Assembly (NCBI GenBank): GCA_027559495.1
Contig: JAMXSV010000010.1
Coordinates: forward strand, 496,001-560,000
Origin: Aurifilum marmelostoma
Taxonomy: Eukaryota > Ascomycota > Sordariomycetes > Diaporthales > Cryphonectriaceae
Direction of reading: 5' to 3'
Length of the DNA stretch: 64,000 bases
Shown here: piece after piece, positions 1 through 13,409 of the stretch
Layout: each line of letters opens with the position of its first letter
Position numbering within the stretch: the stretch's first letter is position 1
Notes under the pieces: model-generated
The model's database searches: none
What the model was told of the DNA's origin: nothing
The model's input: the letters and a program-made list of their open reading frames with translations, nothing else
Position numbers and translations under genes: made by a program

Positions 1-28
1 TCTACGAATGCGTCGCAGAGAACGAGAA

Positions 29-44
29 GGGGGGGGGGGGGGGG
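29..44. repeat. G16 homopolymer
   Basis: Uninterrupted run of 16 G. Its length is unreliable in any assembly and it lies in non-coding sequence. Confidence 0.95.
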
Positions 45-792
45 TACGCCGTACCTGTCAGCAGGCCAGGATGAGAAATCGGCAACAAGCGCAAGCTGCA
101 GAGAAGCGTCTTCTTTGCTTGCCGTTTGCTTGTGACGTCGCCAATAACGAGAGCATGACCAGGGCAAGGGCCAATGTCTCTTGAGCCCCGCTCCCGCTTT
201 CCCCTCTCGACTGGCTGGACCCGATTATTGAGCACCAAACCTCCCCTCCCCCCCCTCTCTTGGGCTCTTCTCCGCTATTTCCTGCTCTAGGGTCACTTTA
301 AGGACCTTCTTTTTGGTACAGATGGCACAGCAAGGTCCTTGTTCGTGTTCAGCTTTTCCTGGATTGTGGTAGCTGGTATCGTACGATGCATTCAATCGCG
401 TAATCCAGGCATGTGATCAAATGCTTCCGACGCCTCCGGCCAGGTGTGTGTCAACAAGAACCAACAGACATTCACACACACACCAAAATACACACAAAAC
501 GGAGTCAAAGGGTAATCAATAATCTCCAGCTTATGTCCGCTGGCCTCCGTTTTCCCCAGCCCTGGTGCGGAGCCCTGTCGTAGTAATTATCCATGCACGG
601 GGATCTTTTGTGAGTAATCCAGGGACCCGGCAGATGCACCGCGCCCTAACCTGACAAGGTGCTGACTGAGCGAGCGAGCGATTCCCGAGTGGACTGCTCT
701 GCTGCGTAAGTGCTGGTGTTGGTGTTGGGTCCCGGCGAGCCGTGGTCACAGCGTCCTGGAGGTTCTCTCGTCTCACCTCACACCCAGGCGAT

Positions 793-793
<1 letters not shown>

Positions 794-823
<30 letters not shown>
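794..823. repeat. (CA)15 microsatellite
   Basis: Perfect CA dinucleotide repeat of 30 bp in non-coding sequence. A shorter CA-rich patch lies at 472-497. Confidence 0.95.
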
Positions 824-824
<1 letters not shown>

Positions 825-3800
825 CTTGCAGAAGAGCGGTGTCTCACACACACGATCATACGGGATTACTCTCGATCCATAATGTCGGGACTTGGAGGAT
901 GACTTGACAGTCAGCCATCTTGTTCCGCTGTAAAAGGGTCGTTGGTCGTGCGTGCGTGTGTTTTGTGTCTGGTAGCCCGCTCAAAGAAGAAAAATGGAGG
1001 GGGGGGTTTGCGTGCATGTGTCGGCGTTCGGTCCCGTCACGGCCTGTAGAACTAACCCCACACCTCCTCCCCCTGGTCGTCACCGATTGTTTCGCACACT
1101 GGCATGTGGTCAAGCCTGGTGAAAAGGCGGCCTTGGGGAGAGGGCAAAAGAAAGGTCGAGGCAGGCTATGTCGCAATCTCGGTATGGCGGTCAGGAGGAA
1201 GAAGCCAAGGCTGGCCGGTCTGGCTGTTTCGCTGGGCCTGGGAGAATGATTGCAGTGAGCCATCGCAGGCCCCTCGTTGAGCGCGAGCCAATTAGAGGGC
1301 CATCTGGCGATTTGTAAAGGCCGGGGTCCGAAAATAGCAGCATTATCAAGCACGTGGGGACCTGGTGATGGCTGTCACACCCCTTCCTTCTCGACGTAAC
1401 CTTGGGAGCAGCAGCACCCAGCATGAGCAGCTCGAGCAGCAGCCTGCAAAGCCCGAACTATGCGGACCCCCGCTGTTTAGCCCTGTGAGACAAGATAGCC
1501 CGCGCCGAGTCCTGGGCGCTCAGAAGGTCGTCGTCCGATAGAGGACTGGGTGCCCGCGCATGTGGAGGGGTTCGCATCCTGTCGAATCAGGCGCCTGCGA
1601 TCCGTGAAATTTTGATGATTTCCCCAATATCACAAGGCTAAACAGATCTTCCTCCTCCTCATGTCTCTTCTCGTAGTGACTCTTGGCCTGGCTGTCAACC
1701 TTGGCTCATGTTCACGCTGGTCCTTTTGTGACATGCTGGTCAACCCAGGTTGTAGTCCCGGTTGGGCGGCGGGGTGATCGCAAATTCCATACCTAGGCAA
1801 CAAGCAGCGAGACGAGCTGCCGTCTCGTTCATGTGAGGTAACGTTGTCGACAGCAACAAGGAGCATCCCGTATCGATCTGGGAGGTTTCGTCCGAAGTGG
1901 GAGGGCGCTCCAATGACAAGGCTTGCGTGAATGCGTATATTTCCTTTTTTTTTCTCTTCTTCCTTCCTTTCTTTTTCTCCCCAATCAGAGGGCGTACCAA
2001 GCCACAGGCACACAACAAGGTCAGGGTCCGACCCGTTGCGCCGCAGGCGAACAGGAATCCCACGCCGGTGGTGGCGGCGATCAAGGTGTCATGGCAGAGG
2101 GCGAGCCTCGAAACGCCTTCCCGCCCTACCGCCATCTAATTAGATCTCGTAGTTGTGCTACCAGTAAGGAAGGGGCCCCTCTCCTCCTCCCTCAGCAAAG
2201 AAAGCCTATCCAGGGTGGCAGGTGTGAAGTAGGCTGATCCCCATGCGCACTCTCATGGCTCCTGTCGTTCCTGCTACTATTACTAGGCCCAAATGCCCGT
2301 AGCTCTGTAGGCGACGTTGCAAGCACGCCAGTGCATGAGCTCCAGCGCCGTTTCCTCCCAAGGTTCGGCGCGAAGAAGGGGCCTTGGCATCCATGTTTCT
2401 GGGACTGAAGGGGATAAAACGCTTTGGCCAGGGAAGCACAGGGCACGTCTCGATAGCCTACATGGTACAAGGCCCCACGTTGTCATTTCGATTCATCGCC
2501 GCGGCTTCGGCTAGTGAGGGAATCGACCTGCCCGGTGCATACGAGGTTTCTTTGTTCCCGGTCCTTTCTGGCACCATGATCGTCGGTCCTTCTTTGTTTT
2601 TGTGTTCCCTCCTGAGTTGGTCCTGCTTTGCCGTACCCCGTCCCATCTTCAGGCGACTGGCAAAGCTCTGCCGCGTCTGATCAGACGTCACTGCTGGCGT
2701 GCCAACATCGATCTGACGTAAATCAAGTGCTACACATGTGCGGTAAGCTGGTCCTGGATGTCGAGTGCCCTACCTCCCCCCCCCCCAGGGCCAGCAAGAT
2801 CATGGTTTCAACCAAGGTCCCACGGAAGATTGCCGAGCTCTAGGGGCAGGGGTCTACCCAGCCAGATGGGTCATGTTTCCAGGCTGGTCCGGATCCGAAT
2901 GTTCGGACTATACGGTCTTTACATGTTCATCCCCGGGGCTGTGGTCTGCAAGATGGCGTATGGCGGGTCACAGGGTGGATTCTTTGACTGTAGCAGGTGA
3001 GGTACGACTTAAGGATGGTAAAAGCGTGCCCGTGAGTAACAGTGAGTAAAGGTGAGTGCTTCCAACTGACTGACTGGTGGACGCCGCACCGAGGACGAGA
3101 CTCGCGAGTATGAGCACAGGCCCTGGCCGTTTGCTTTTCCCACGCCCTGCCGGCTACAAGGAGGGATGCAGTTTGTCACTTGTCGCACGATGAGATCGCG
3201 ATGGCTCAACTTGGCCTTTTCGGCACGTCGAGTCATTATTCCCATCCGAATGGATATGGGATCGACATCGGCCTTTTCTCTTCTGTTCAGCCCTGGCTAA
3301 GTGGACACCCTCTACGGCAACAGCGTCATACGTACATTCTACCATGGAAACAGCAGTACTAATGTTATCAAAAGAAGGAGCCTATGGAACCAGGCTCAGA
3401 TCGTAGCCGACAAACGTTGCTCGCCGAAGGAATGGCGGCATAATTTGGGTGCCTACGGTCCTGTAGCGGCCAAAAGGCGGCGCCAACCACTCTCGTACAG
3501 CGACGAGCCAGAACTGTTTGGACGATCCCGCTGCTGGCATTGGACGAAGCCTGAAATTTGGGTACCAGGTTGCTCCCAGTTGCGACGAGGCTTAGCTCGG
3601 GCCCGTCGCGACTTGGCTTCCATTACTATATGGCGCACCGGGGCGCCGGGAAGAGAGAGGAGCTCCCTTAACGCCTGCCTGTCACCGCGAATTCAAGCTT
3701 AAAAATTTACCCCGCGCTATGTTTAGGGAGAGTGATGGTGATAGTGATGGCAATGGCAATGGCGCTGGCGCTGGTGGTCCGCCTCCTCCTGCAGTAGCTA

Positions 3801-5133
3801 CCCTCAACCGTTGACCTCCTGTTGACGACGGAAAGACATGTCTTGTCTCCATGATCTGGTGTGTGAGAGAGGGCCATGGTCACATGGCTCGCCAACAACT
3901 TGTTTACTTGCATGGATCACATACCTGGGGACGGTTACTGATGCTGGTCGGGTGGTGCTGTAATTGGAAATACAATCGACCTACCCGTGGAGCTGCGTTG
4001 CAGGTGTGGTGGAGGTGACGAGGGGAGAGGCTAGGTGCGGCGTGTTGCAGTGAGGTCTTTCGCGTAGGGCTGGTAAACGGAGAACTGAGGGGAATCGGGG
4101 CAGTTCCTTCCCAGAATTAGCACTCCGTTTTGCTCTTGTCGCTTTAGTGGGCATCCTATACGTTATTTTGGTACCTTTGAGCAGCCCCGGCCCCTGCCCG
4201 TGGATCCGATCGACCCGCTACTTTTCAGCACACACGCCCCTTGATGGCTTTTTCCCTCCACCCCTCCTCGCAATCCCCTGCCCTCCTCCGTCTCCAGCTC
4301 TGGTGCTGCCATTCTCCAGTTCTCAACCACCATCACCCCCCTCTCCTCCCACAGCTTGCGATCCTCCTGCTGCTGTAACACAAAAATAATACCAGGTCCC
4401 GGTACATAGCAGCACAGATGGCTACCGGATTCTGTCTCCCTTTTTTTTTTTTTTTGTCTTTTTGCGCGGGATCGCCAAGCCTATAGTGCTCCAGCCCAAA
4501 AGTCCGACAATACCAGACTTGGGTCCGCTCGGGGTCTGCTCGCCTCTTTGGTGCGGTACTGTTTGTACCTGTTGCATGTGTACACCAGGAGAGCCAGATT
4601 CGTAAGCGACATGCAGCAATTCCCCTCTCTGCAGGCATTGACCACGGCGCTGTACCGTGGTATGCAGCCCAGTTCTCTTCAACGTGGTCCATATGCAAGC
4701 ATGACAGACGAAGGAAGCAAGATGCGATCGGCCTGTGTCTCTTCTCTATCGCGCAAAGATCCACTACCGGCGGGCCTAAGGCAAAAAGCAAGCCTTCGTA
4801 CTGTCACCTACCGGCGTGACTGAGAGTTGAGCTAGGCTCGAGCTGAGCCTCCTCCATCCCGCTCGAGTCGTACTACGGTACAGGTTTGTATACGATATCT
4901 CCCGCCTCGGTCGCCAGACGCGAAGAACTAAGTGTCGCTACGTTCCATTCATTAGCAGCCATCTTGTACGCCCTGCCCTATGAAAGCCACCCGATTGACC
5001 CCACGGACCTTGCCAACCACCAGGCCTTGCTGTGGTGTGCGCCCATCCCTTCCGCTATTGGTTGAAACGTGGGAAAATTATCGTAGCCTGCTGCATGTAC
5101 AAAACACTGCCTCGCGCTCGAAGGAATTACCTC

Positions 5134-5160
5134 GTGTGTGTGTGTGTGTGTGTATGTGTG
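5134..5160. repeat. (GT)n microsatellite
   Basis: Ten perfect GT units followed by an interrupted TGTG tail. Non-coding. Confidence 0.95.
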
Positions 5161-6185
5161 GAAACAAGCGTCTCCCCGCTCCTCCGTTGCCATGGGCACA
5201 GAGGAGAAGCGGGTAGGAAAGAAGACAGATAGCGAGGGGCATACACACGTCTGGGGTGCATTTCCTTCTGCCTGGTCGTTTCCTTGTTGTTGCTGCTGTT
5301 GCTGCTTGCTTGCTCCTGCCACTGCTACATAGTGCATGTGGGTACGCCTATTTTGGTTGCGACCACAGGGCTGGCCGCGGCCGCACCAAGTGCAGACCTG
5401 CACCGTAACTTCTGCTCTTCAGGACGGGGCCTACTCACACAGCCAGTCCACAAAGTACCTGAGGTACGAAGGGTACTTTTCGTGTGTACATATGTACAGT
5501 CCTGTGGGTTGGTGGGTGGATGAGTGGCTACCACACAGCCTTATTCCTCCCGTTTTCTAACCTGCTGACTGACAGACACTACTTCTTTGGGCTGATCAAG
5601 GTACGTGAGGTACGTAGCTACGTAGCTCTGGGAAGGGAGGGGAGGGTGGGCAGGTACATAGCGACATCTCGAGCAGGGGACAGGGATCATGGTAATACTG
5701 TTCCCACATGGTTGGCACCCCTGCGAAGATGTCCCTGAACCCTTGCCCCTGGTCCCCAGCGTCCTCGTCCGCCTGCCTCGGACCCACACTTACACCTTTC
5801 TGTCCTGTGGCCCTGCTCAGCATCCTGTCACCTCCAGACAAGAAGTATATATCTCGAAACATTCCTCCACCATCATCCTTCTGGTCAAGGCCTCATCCTC
5901 AGACCAGAGACCCAGTCAGACTTCTATAGATATCACGTCCCCAAGCACTCAAGGCTCTTCTTGGGATTTCTCTTTAAAGACAGGACATCTCCTCCTTCCT
6001 CATCCTCTGCCTCAGACTCACATCATCCTCCCATTTCTTACGACATCAGCCAGCATCAGGAACCCTCACCATCCTCACACCTCTTAGCAGCAGACCTTGG
6101 ACCAAACAACAACAAGATCAACAACATCGTCGTCGTCGACGTCAACGTCAACAACAACAACAACACACAAACAACTTTCAACACA

Positions 6186-7284
6186 ATGGCTTCCGACCCT
6201 CACCAGATGTTCCCAGTGGGCCCGCTGGCACACCACCCTTACCAGCACCAGTACAGCGCCTGGTCTGCACCTCACGCCCAGCCCATCTCCGTGAGGCAGT
6301 ACCCAAGCACAAGCAGTGCCTTCAGCGCATCGGCACACCCAGATGAGGACTGGACCAAAGTGTCAGACCTTGCTGAGCGCCGCCGCATCCAGAACAGGAT
6401 TGCCCAGCGCAACTACCGTGGGTTTAACCCTTTCGCATTAATTGTCCTTCCAGATGTTGCCCACCCACCTTCCGCATAGACTTCCTTTTACTGACCTGGC
6501 ATTTCTTTTGTGGATTCCAGGCAAGAAGATCAAGGAGCGCATGCAGTTCCTCGAGAGCAAGGCCGCCGGCGAGGAGGGCAAGGGCAGCAGCGCCAAGAAG
6601 TCCCCCAAGGTCAACAGCATCAAGAAGCAGGCCGCACAGCAGCACCAGAGACGCCGCTCCTCTCCTCCCGCTCCGAACCACGCTCCTCTGGCTGCCCCAG
6701 TGGCGCTCCACCACCCGTACACCCCGCCCATGAACCCGGATGACCAGCCCTTCTTCCCATCCCCCAGCCCGCCTGCTTCCAGCCCTCCTCCCTTCTCCGC
6801 CTACCAGAACAGCTACTCTCCGCCCAGCGACAACGGCTTCTACGCCGGTCACCCTGCTGTGACTACATGGATGGGCACCACGGCCATCACTGCCACTGCT
6901 GCGCCCACGCTGCCGCCCATGACACACTTTTCGGAGGCATACAACAACACCGGGAGCAAGGGGAATGAGTCGATGTCGTTTGCAAGCTACGGCGACTACT
7001 CGCTTGGGGTCCCCACGACCGCCTCGCCCTACGATTCAAATCCTCATGTGAGTTCTCACCACCACCACCACCACCAACACCAAGATCAGCACCAGGCGTC
7101 GAGGTCATCGTCATCGGCTCTCCCTCCTGTCTCCACCTTCCCTTCCTACGGCGGTAGTGATGTCCTTCCCACCACCACCACCACCTCCTCATCCTCTTCG
7201 ACCACGGCAACCGCCGCTGGTCACCTCGCTGCACCTGACCTCTACCGCTCCCGCTATCCTGCTCCCGCACCTTCTAGGGTGTGA
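6186..7284 (+). CDS. bZIP-type transcription factor, basic region without a clear leucine zipper
   Basis: Two exons, 6186-6417 and 6521-7284, give 331 aa. The 103-bp intron (GTGGGT donor, CTGACC near 6491, CAG acceptor) splits an Arg codon inside the basic region, and splicing restores the motif N70-R-I-A-Q-R-N-Y-R78-K-K, preceded by DLAERRRIQ. This is the DNA-binding region of fungal bZIP factors. After Leu88 there are no heptad leucines; the sequence turns Lys/Gly/Ser rich, then Pro, His and Ser rich to the end, typical of a disordered activation region. A nuclear sequence-specific regulator is inferred; targets are unknown. ATG 6186 has a good context (CACAATGG). An in-frame ATG at 5961 would add a low-complexity Asn/Ser-rich extension, which I take to be leader sequence. 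Confidence 0.82.
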
Positions 7285-10200
7285 AGCAAAGAGGGATGCA
7301 TAGGGACAGGGGAGGAAGGAAAAGAGCGAGGAGGAGATGGAGAGATGAGCGCCACCACCACCGAAAAAAAAAAAGAAGAGAAAAAAAAGAGAATTGAAAC
7401 AATGTATCATTCTGTTCATGTGCGTGCGGTGAGAGCCAAAAACAAAACGAATTCCTTGTTATTGTTTTTTGCCCTCTCCACCATCTCTTTTGCCCGTTCC
7501 CCCAACAACCCACCACACATCGAAAATTGGTACGCATCAGAAAAAAGAAAGAATAGAAGCGCTGATACGCGACTCTCTCATCAGACTCCTGCCCTCTCAC
7601 ACTCCTTCGATCACTCGGGTTCTTCCGACGCGGCTTCGGAGCCGGAGTGGAGTGTCTACCCGGCCACCCCGCTGTCGATGGGCTCACCATGAGCCACGGC
7701 AAGAGGGAAAAGAGGTTTTCCAAAGCACGTACGAATTCATAATCTCAGCAAAGTGGTTTTCGGTGGAGTTTCTCAAAAGGCAAGGCTCAGCCAAGAGGGT
7801 CTGGCTGAGCCGGAGTTTGAAGGATTGGGATTTTCAGAAAACACTGGGGTGATGACTTTTGTCTCCACAATCACTTACACATCCAACCACGAAGCATACC
7901 CCTTTGTTTTCTGGCGGCTTGTTTTTGCTTTTCTGTGTTTGGTTCATCATGCATATATACCGATTTTACGTTATCATGTGTCCGTCATGAAAGGGTCGCA
8001 AGGTCCAGATGGTTAGGGAGAGCAAAGCGTCAAGGGTTTATCGGGCACGGTTTCTTTTCTTATCATTTTCCTCGTTCCCCCAAGGGAAGGGAGATTCAAA
8101 GAGTCAAATGTTCAAACAAAACAATTTCCTCACATCAATTTCATCGTCATTATTGATTTTTATTTCCTTCTCTTATGAGTCGTTTTCATCCTTTCGCTCA
8201 TGTTGACAAAGTCTTGCTTCTTTTGTTTCTTGCCTCGTTTTTGCCTATGACAAGTACGGAAATTGGGCGGCGGGAATAGTATTCTTTGGTCCGATGCATT
8301 GCTGGGTCAGCGGTCTGGTCTGATCTGGCCTTTGGACGGAATTCCAGCGCCCTGGAAGGTTTAGGATCTCGGTTTCGGGTCGCCTCTCCTGGTTGGGCCC
8401 CACTGGCCGTGTTGCATCCAATGCGACGTTGGTCCCAGGGCCCATAGGCTAACCACAAAAGTCCATGGGGAGGATTTTTGGGGGCCAGAGGGAGAGGGGG
8501 GAAAGGGCATGTGCGGTTTTCTTTGTTGTGGACATTGCGTATGGATGTGTCATTTTCTGTTGGGGCCGTCTTCCTGCGATCGGCAGAAGGGGGCGACCGG
8601 AGATGGCAAAATCGTTCTTCTTATATCGGGTATGCTTGTACCTTTTTTTTTTTTAAATTTTTTTTTTACCTTTGCTTCTTTCCTAGAGGGCGCGAGAGTG
8701 GGATATCAGGTTTGGTTCACGCCTGCCTGGTACCCGAGGGGTTGGGGCTTCGGATGGGCGGGGGCAGAGGGAAAGTACCTGGTTTTACATGGGCGGACAG
8801 TGTTGGGTCCCACTGACCCTCTCTGGAAGACAAGGCGATTTGAGGCGAGAAGTACTTACTGCCGAGACAAGAAATTGAGTTATGAATTTTATGCTATCTA
8901 CTATGTAGTGTCTGAAGAAAGACTCGGAACTGCCTGCTTCTCTATTCAATCACCGGACGTCCTCTCTTTCTTCTGCTCGAGGCGTGTCCTGAGTACCCAA
9001 TCGCATCATCTCCCACCTGGTCGACTAGCAGCAGACCAGGTAGCCAGCCCTCTTTCTTCCTGTCTCGATCTTGCTGGATGCCGTACCGATAGCCTCCTCC
9101 TTAGAGCCAGCCAGCCAGGGGGTGTCAAGAGCCTAGCCATCCCCCCCTCCCAGCCGACTGTTTGTTGGTTCGCTGTGCCGCAGCCTCTCGCCCATCGGCA
9201 TGTGTCCAAGAGGCACCGCACCACAATTGGGACCACAGCAACAAGACCAACTGCACCCGGAAGTGACCCACTGACCTTTTTGCCTTGATACTTTTACGAG
9301 ATCGCTTGCCCCCCCCCCTTCCCCTGGTTATCTCTCCTGTCCTTTTTTTTTTTTTTTTTGTGGCAGAAAACCCCCTTTTTCCTTTGTTGTTGATTATTCT
9401 TCTGCAACTGGGGTGAGGACACTGTGGGGACGGCGGACACGCACAGAGAATTGAGAGGAGGGACCCGATTAAGGCACGGACCTGGTGAGATTTTGGCTTC
9501 CGTGCAAGAACAAGAAAACAAAAGGTAATCTCAGCCCTATGAGACGTGACGGGAGCGCTTATTCACGAACGGGCCGAGGAAGGGGGGGGGGAGAAACGGT
9601 GAGCGGAGTGAGGTGAGAACGAGAGAAATCAAGCACAAAGAGGGAGAGGATTCACGAATGAGAAAGACCGAAGAGAAAAAATAAAATAACTACCTACAAT
9701 GAACTTAGGCAAGTCTCACATCAGCCTGTCAACGAGTTTTTGGCAATCTAGGTCGACGACGACTCAATCATGTTGTGTTCTATAGGGTATATGCAGCAGT
9801 TTGGGGATTTCCCCATCTGATCTGTTTTCTGCCTACGTTTTACAACCCCCCAGTCTCTCGGTGTCGACATAGTCAGTAATTCTCGGGCAAAGCAACATGA
9901 GTGAAACTGTACTATGCGCCTCCTCTCGCGATCAATCTAGGCGACCCGCGTGGCAAGATGGTCGGCAACGATGATCACACAGCACGAGGCTCTGAGAGAT
10001 ACGCCGACGGTCCAACAACGGACTTTTCGACAGGGTATCGTCCGTCTTCAGCCCGAGCCTGCACGCTCTTGCGTTCTCTCTTTTGCATTGTACTTTTTCT
10101 CTCTTTCCCAATAAAAGTTTCATTTATTTCCAGACCCACAGACTCCTGAATCCTTCGCAGATAGGACTCGAATCGGCATTCTTATGGCTAGCGAGAGGGT

Positions 10201-12936
10201 GCCCGAAGTCCGCGGGAGCAGAGGCGGGAAAGCCTCGCTGTCTGCCCTGGCTTGGCCCTCGTCACATTCACCCCATCCCCCCGGGGCCCCTTTGCTCCGT
10301 CCTGGTGGAAATGCAAGAGGAAAAAGAAAAGGAAAAAAAGCGGAGGATAAAAGTCGAGCTGAATCCTGGGGCGCCAATGTCGTATGTGCGGTACCAATCT
10401 TGTCTCAGTCTCCAATCCCTGGAAATTTTGATTGCTCAGCTCGCGGAAGTGTAAGTTGTATTTCTGCTCTGTCCTTCTGAGCGAGAGCCGGGCGAGTTCA
10501 TCCAGCTTGGCGGATCTGTGTGATGTGACCAACCGAACCCACTGAACAGAAAACCAACAAGCACCCCCACCACTTGCGATCCAACAACCCCGGGCCTTGC
10601 TGCTGCAGCCTCGCAGGGGGGAGGGGGGGGTGGCCTGTGGAATTTCGGCGACAAACGCCCGCTTCACCCCCCCGCCTCCACGTACAGCGCCCGAAACCCC
10701 CAAAACAAATAGAACCATGCGGCTCTGCTGATCTTGGGAAGAGGGAACAGAAAAAGAAAAAAAGATAAATAGTCACAATAGATTGATTGTAGAAATTACG
10801 CCCGAACAGTATGTATAGGTGGGGCCATAAGTAGAGTCACTCGTATGTTTTAAGCCTTTTCTGAATCACACGTGAATGTATCAATTTTATGGGAGGGTTT
10901 TTTTTTAAAACATATTTTTGTCTCCCTCTCTTTTTACTTTTGGATGCTTTGGGAAGCTATTCTAGACCTAAAAAGAGCAAAGAAGAAAACAAAAAGAGAA
11001 AGCGGGTGTAGCTAATCCATGGCTTGGGACAAATCAGTAGGCTCGCATCGAAACCCTCGCACTTTCCTTCCCTCGTGGAGAGGACTGGGGGGGGGGAGAA
11101 GGGGGGGCTGGTCTGGTTGCATTCGTCTCTGTTCGAGGTTAAGATCGGCAACAAGAAGCCCAACAAGGTTGACGGTGCTTCAATGTGGCTGCCTGCGCTT
11201 CGCCCTGCCCCCTTCACGCTGGCGGTCGGCGGCAAGCTGGAAGGACAGCAATCAATCCCAGTCACGGACGGGTGGAAAAGGCAAAAATCAAAGGACAGGG
11301 GATCTTTTTGAGTTTCTATCTGCGGTCCCGGGGCCGGCACCGACAGGTTTTTGCCGAAGAGGGTGGGTTGGTTGGGGCCGGGGCTTGTATGGTTGTACAC
11401 ACACAGCCGGAGTGAATCACCAACCAGAGCGGATTTGGAGTGGTGCTGGTGCTATGGCGATCCTCATGATGTAGCGGTAAGAACAAAGAGAGACGGAAAG
11501 AGTGAGTGAGTGTAAGTGTCTACACGGGCTGCAGGATCGCTTTGGACGTGCAGGCTGAGATCGAAGCTGGACGTCACGTGTAAATATTTTGATAAGGATC
11601 TGACGAGAGACTGGGCTTTCTCCTCCTCTCCCGAGTCCACTCTGCACAAGGAGTAGCAGCAGGGCAGGGCCCAGATGGCGTGCATAAACCGTATTCGTCG
11701 GTCCAACATGTACGTTCCCAAGTACTTTTAGTGGTAGTGTGTATGCTGGTACGCACGGAAGGCAGAAAGCAAAGTATACTTGATGCAAGGATGGAAAATC
11801 AACGAATTTGCCTTGTCTGATGGGTCACACTTTTTTGCCTATTCTTTTCTCGTCTAGAACTTATCGTCTCCATCGCGTTCTCGTGTGGGGGACGCTTGGA
11901 GGGGGAGGGGGGTTGCGTGTGGTGTGTGGAAGTAAACTCGAAGAATACCAGCCTGTCCGCGCGAATTGTGACTGATGTCAGAGGTACTCGACAGGTTCCC
12001 GGCGCCAAGGAGAGATACACCCTCTTGGGTGAAGGGGTTCGTCGTACTTAGTAGCGCTACAGTATAGAAGGAGTATCGTAGCGGGAACAAAAAGGACCCT
12101 GCTCGCAAGCGCAACGGGAAAAGGCTGATTTATCAGGGGGATCCTCGTACAGAAGTAGCTGGCGGGGGCAGGCAGGCGCACAGATCCCGGTCTGGACAAG
12201 CATGGACCCGAATGCTCTTGCCCCGCCACATGGCATATACATAGTTACACATAGCAGCACTACGGCGCCTGGGCAAAGCTTGGCTCTGCTGGTCGATACG
12301 TCCGTAGTACCGTATGCCGTGGAAGCAACGTGGTAGTCGTTTCTTTCTTTGTTCATCCCTCCCTTTGATCCGTAACACCACCATTGCACATCGTCTGCCA
12401 TCGATTCACGCACGCACAGCTCGTATTGATCTTGGCGCCAACAATGTACGCGTCGGTAGGATCAAACTGAAAACGGCTACACACGGACCAAGACGGCACG
12501 CACGGTCTCCGTAAGTAGCGAACATGGGACCACCGTATTGATTGTCCCAAAAAGCCAAGCTCCACTATCAGGCAGCCAGCCCAGGAGTCAGGTTGCTCAA
12601 TCTGACCCCACCTTGGTTATCACATGGAGATCCAGCCAGCCTCGTTGTGTGTTTCTTTTCCCCTCTACAGGGCTATCCGACAAAGAGGCTTGCTGTTTTC
12701 TTTCCCGGTGTGCGAGGGTCAGTACTGAACATCATCGCTGCAGGTGCGCCAGGTGCAGGTGCAGCTCATCTCGCTGGGCCCGGCAGCGGCTTCTAATTTT
12801 TTTCAGCTCGCCCGCTTCCACTGCAACATTGAAGGGCTGCCACAGTAAGGGGCCGCCCTTCGCAATGTCGCCCATTAGCCACTCAGGCGTGAGAACAGAG
12901 GCAGAAGAAGCATCCCGGCTTCCGCCATCGCACATC
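7285..12936. other. Gene-poor region between the bZIP and CIA30 genes
   Basis: About 5.6 kb with no supported gene on either strand. The first few hundred bases (A-rich 7360-7400, T-rich further on) are probably the bZIP 3' untranslated region. T18-like tracts near 8642-8667 and 9341-9359 and several G runs (9582-9590, 11090-11108) are the only visible structure. In-frame codons extend upstream of the CIA30 start as far as an ATG at 12865. Confidence 0.55.
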
Positions 12937-13366
12937 ATGTACCTTTTCGGAGGAGACAGGTATGTGATAGCAGCACCCTTCGCCCCTTCCACACACACAC
13001 ACACATACACACACATCCCTTCTCGTTTCCACATTCAACATGTCCAACGCTACACGATCGTGCCGTGTGATCCGAACAAGATGTATCATCTAGTCACTCC
13101 TTGTTGTTCCGCTGTATCCGTGGCCCCAACAGCAAGCAAGTAAAGTACATGATACGTTACGAGGAGGGGCAATGGTCTTGCATGTATCTCTTCAAGTGTC
13201 TGTCAAGGACGTCCTTCCGACAGGGTATTGATTCCTCCTGGGTCCATATGCACTTCCTAAGCCTGGCGCATATGCATCGTGCTTTGTATGGGCGGGTCTG
13301 ATAGTTGTTGGTTGCCCCCCCTGTAACTCTGGTGCTGTGCCGTGCCCGGACCGGAGTGGAGTGGTC

Positions 13367-13409
<43 letters not shown>

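Larger units (their letters stand above)
1..6185. other. Gene-poor region upstream of the bZIP gene
   Basis: No open frame here has a recognisable domain, a convincing splice pattern or a plausible protein composition; frames on both strands overlap one another and are short. The stretch holds homopolymers and dinucleotide repeats (listed separately), T15 at 4441-4455 and CAA/GTC-rich sequence at 6105-6175. The last few hundred bases are C- and CA-rich, as is common in 5' leaders of filamentous fungi, so part of 5700-6185 is probably promoter and untranslated leader of the bZIP gene. Confidence 0.6.

Noticed and set aside
5961..6185. N-terminal extension of the bZIP protein from ATG 5961
   Set aside because: Encodes only Asn/Ser/Val low-complexity sequence from a CAA/GTC-rich leader; ATG 6186 has a better context.
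13371..13405. CRISPR-like or satellite array
   Set aside because: Simple dinucleotide repeat without spacers; eukaryotic context.
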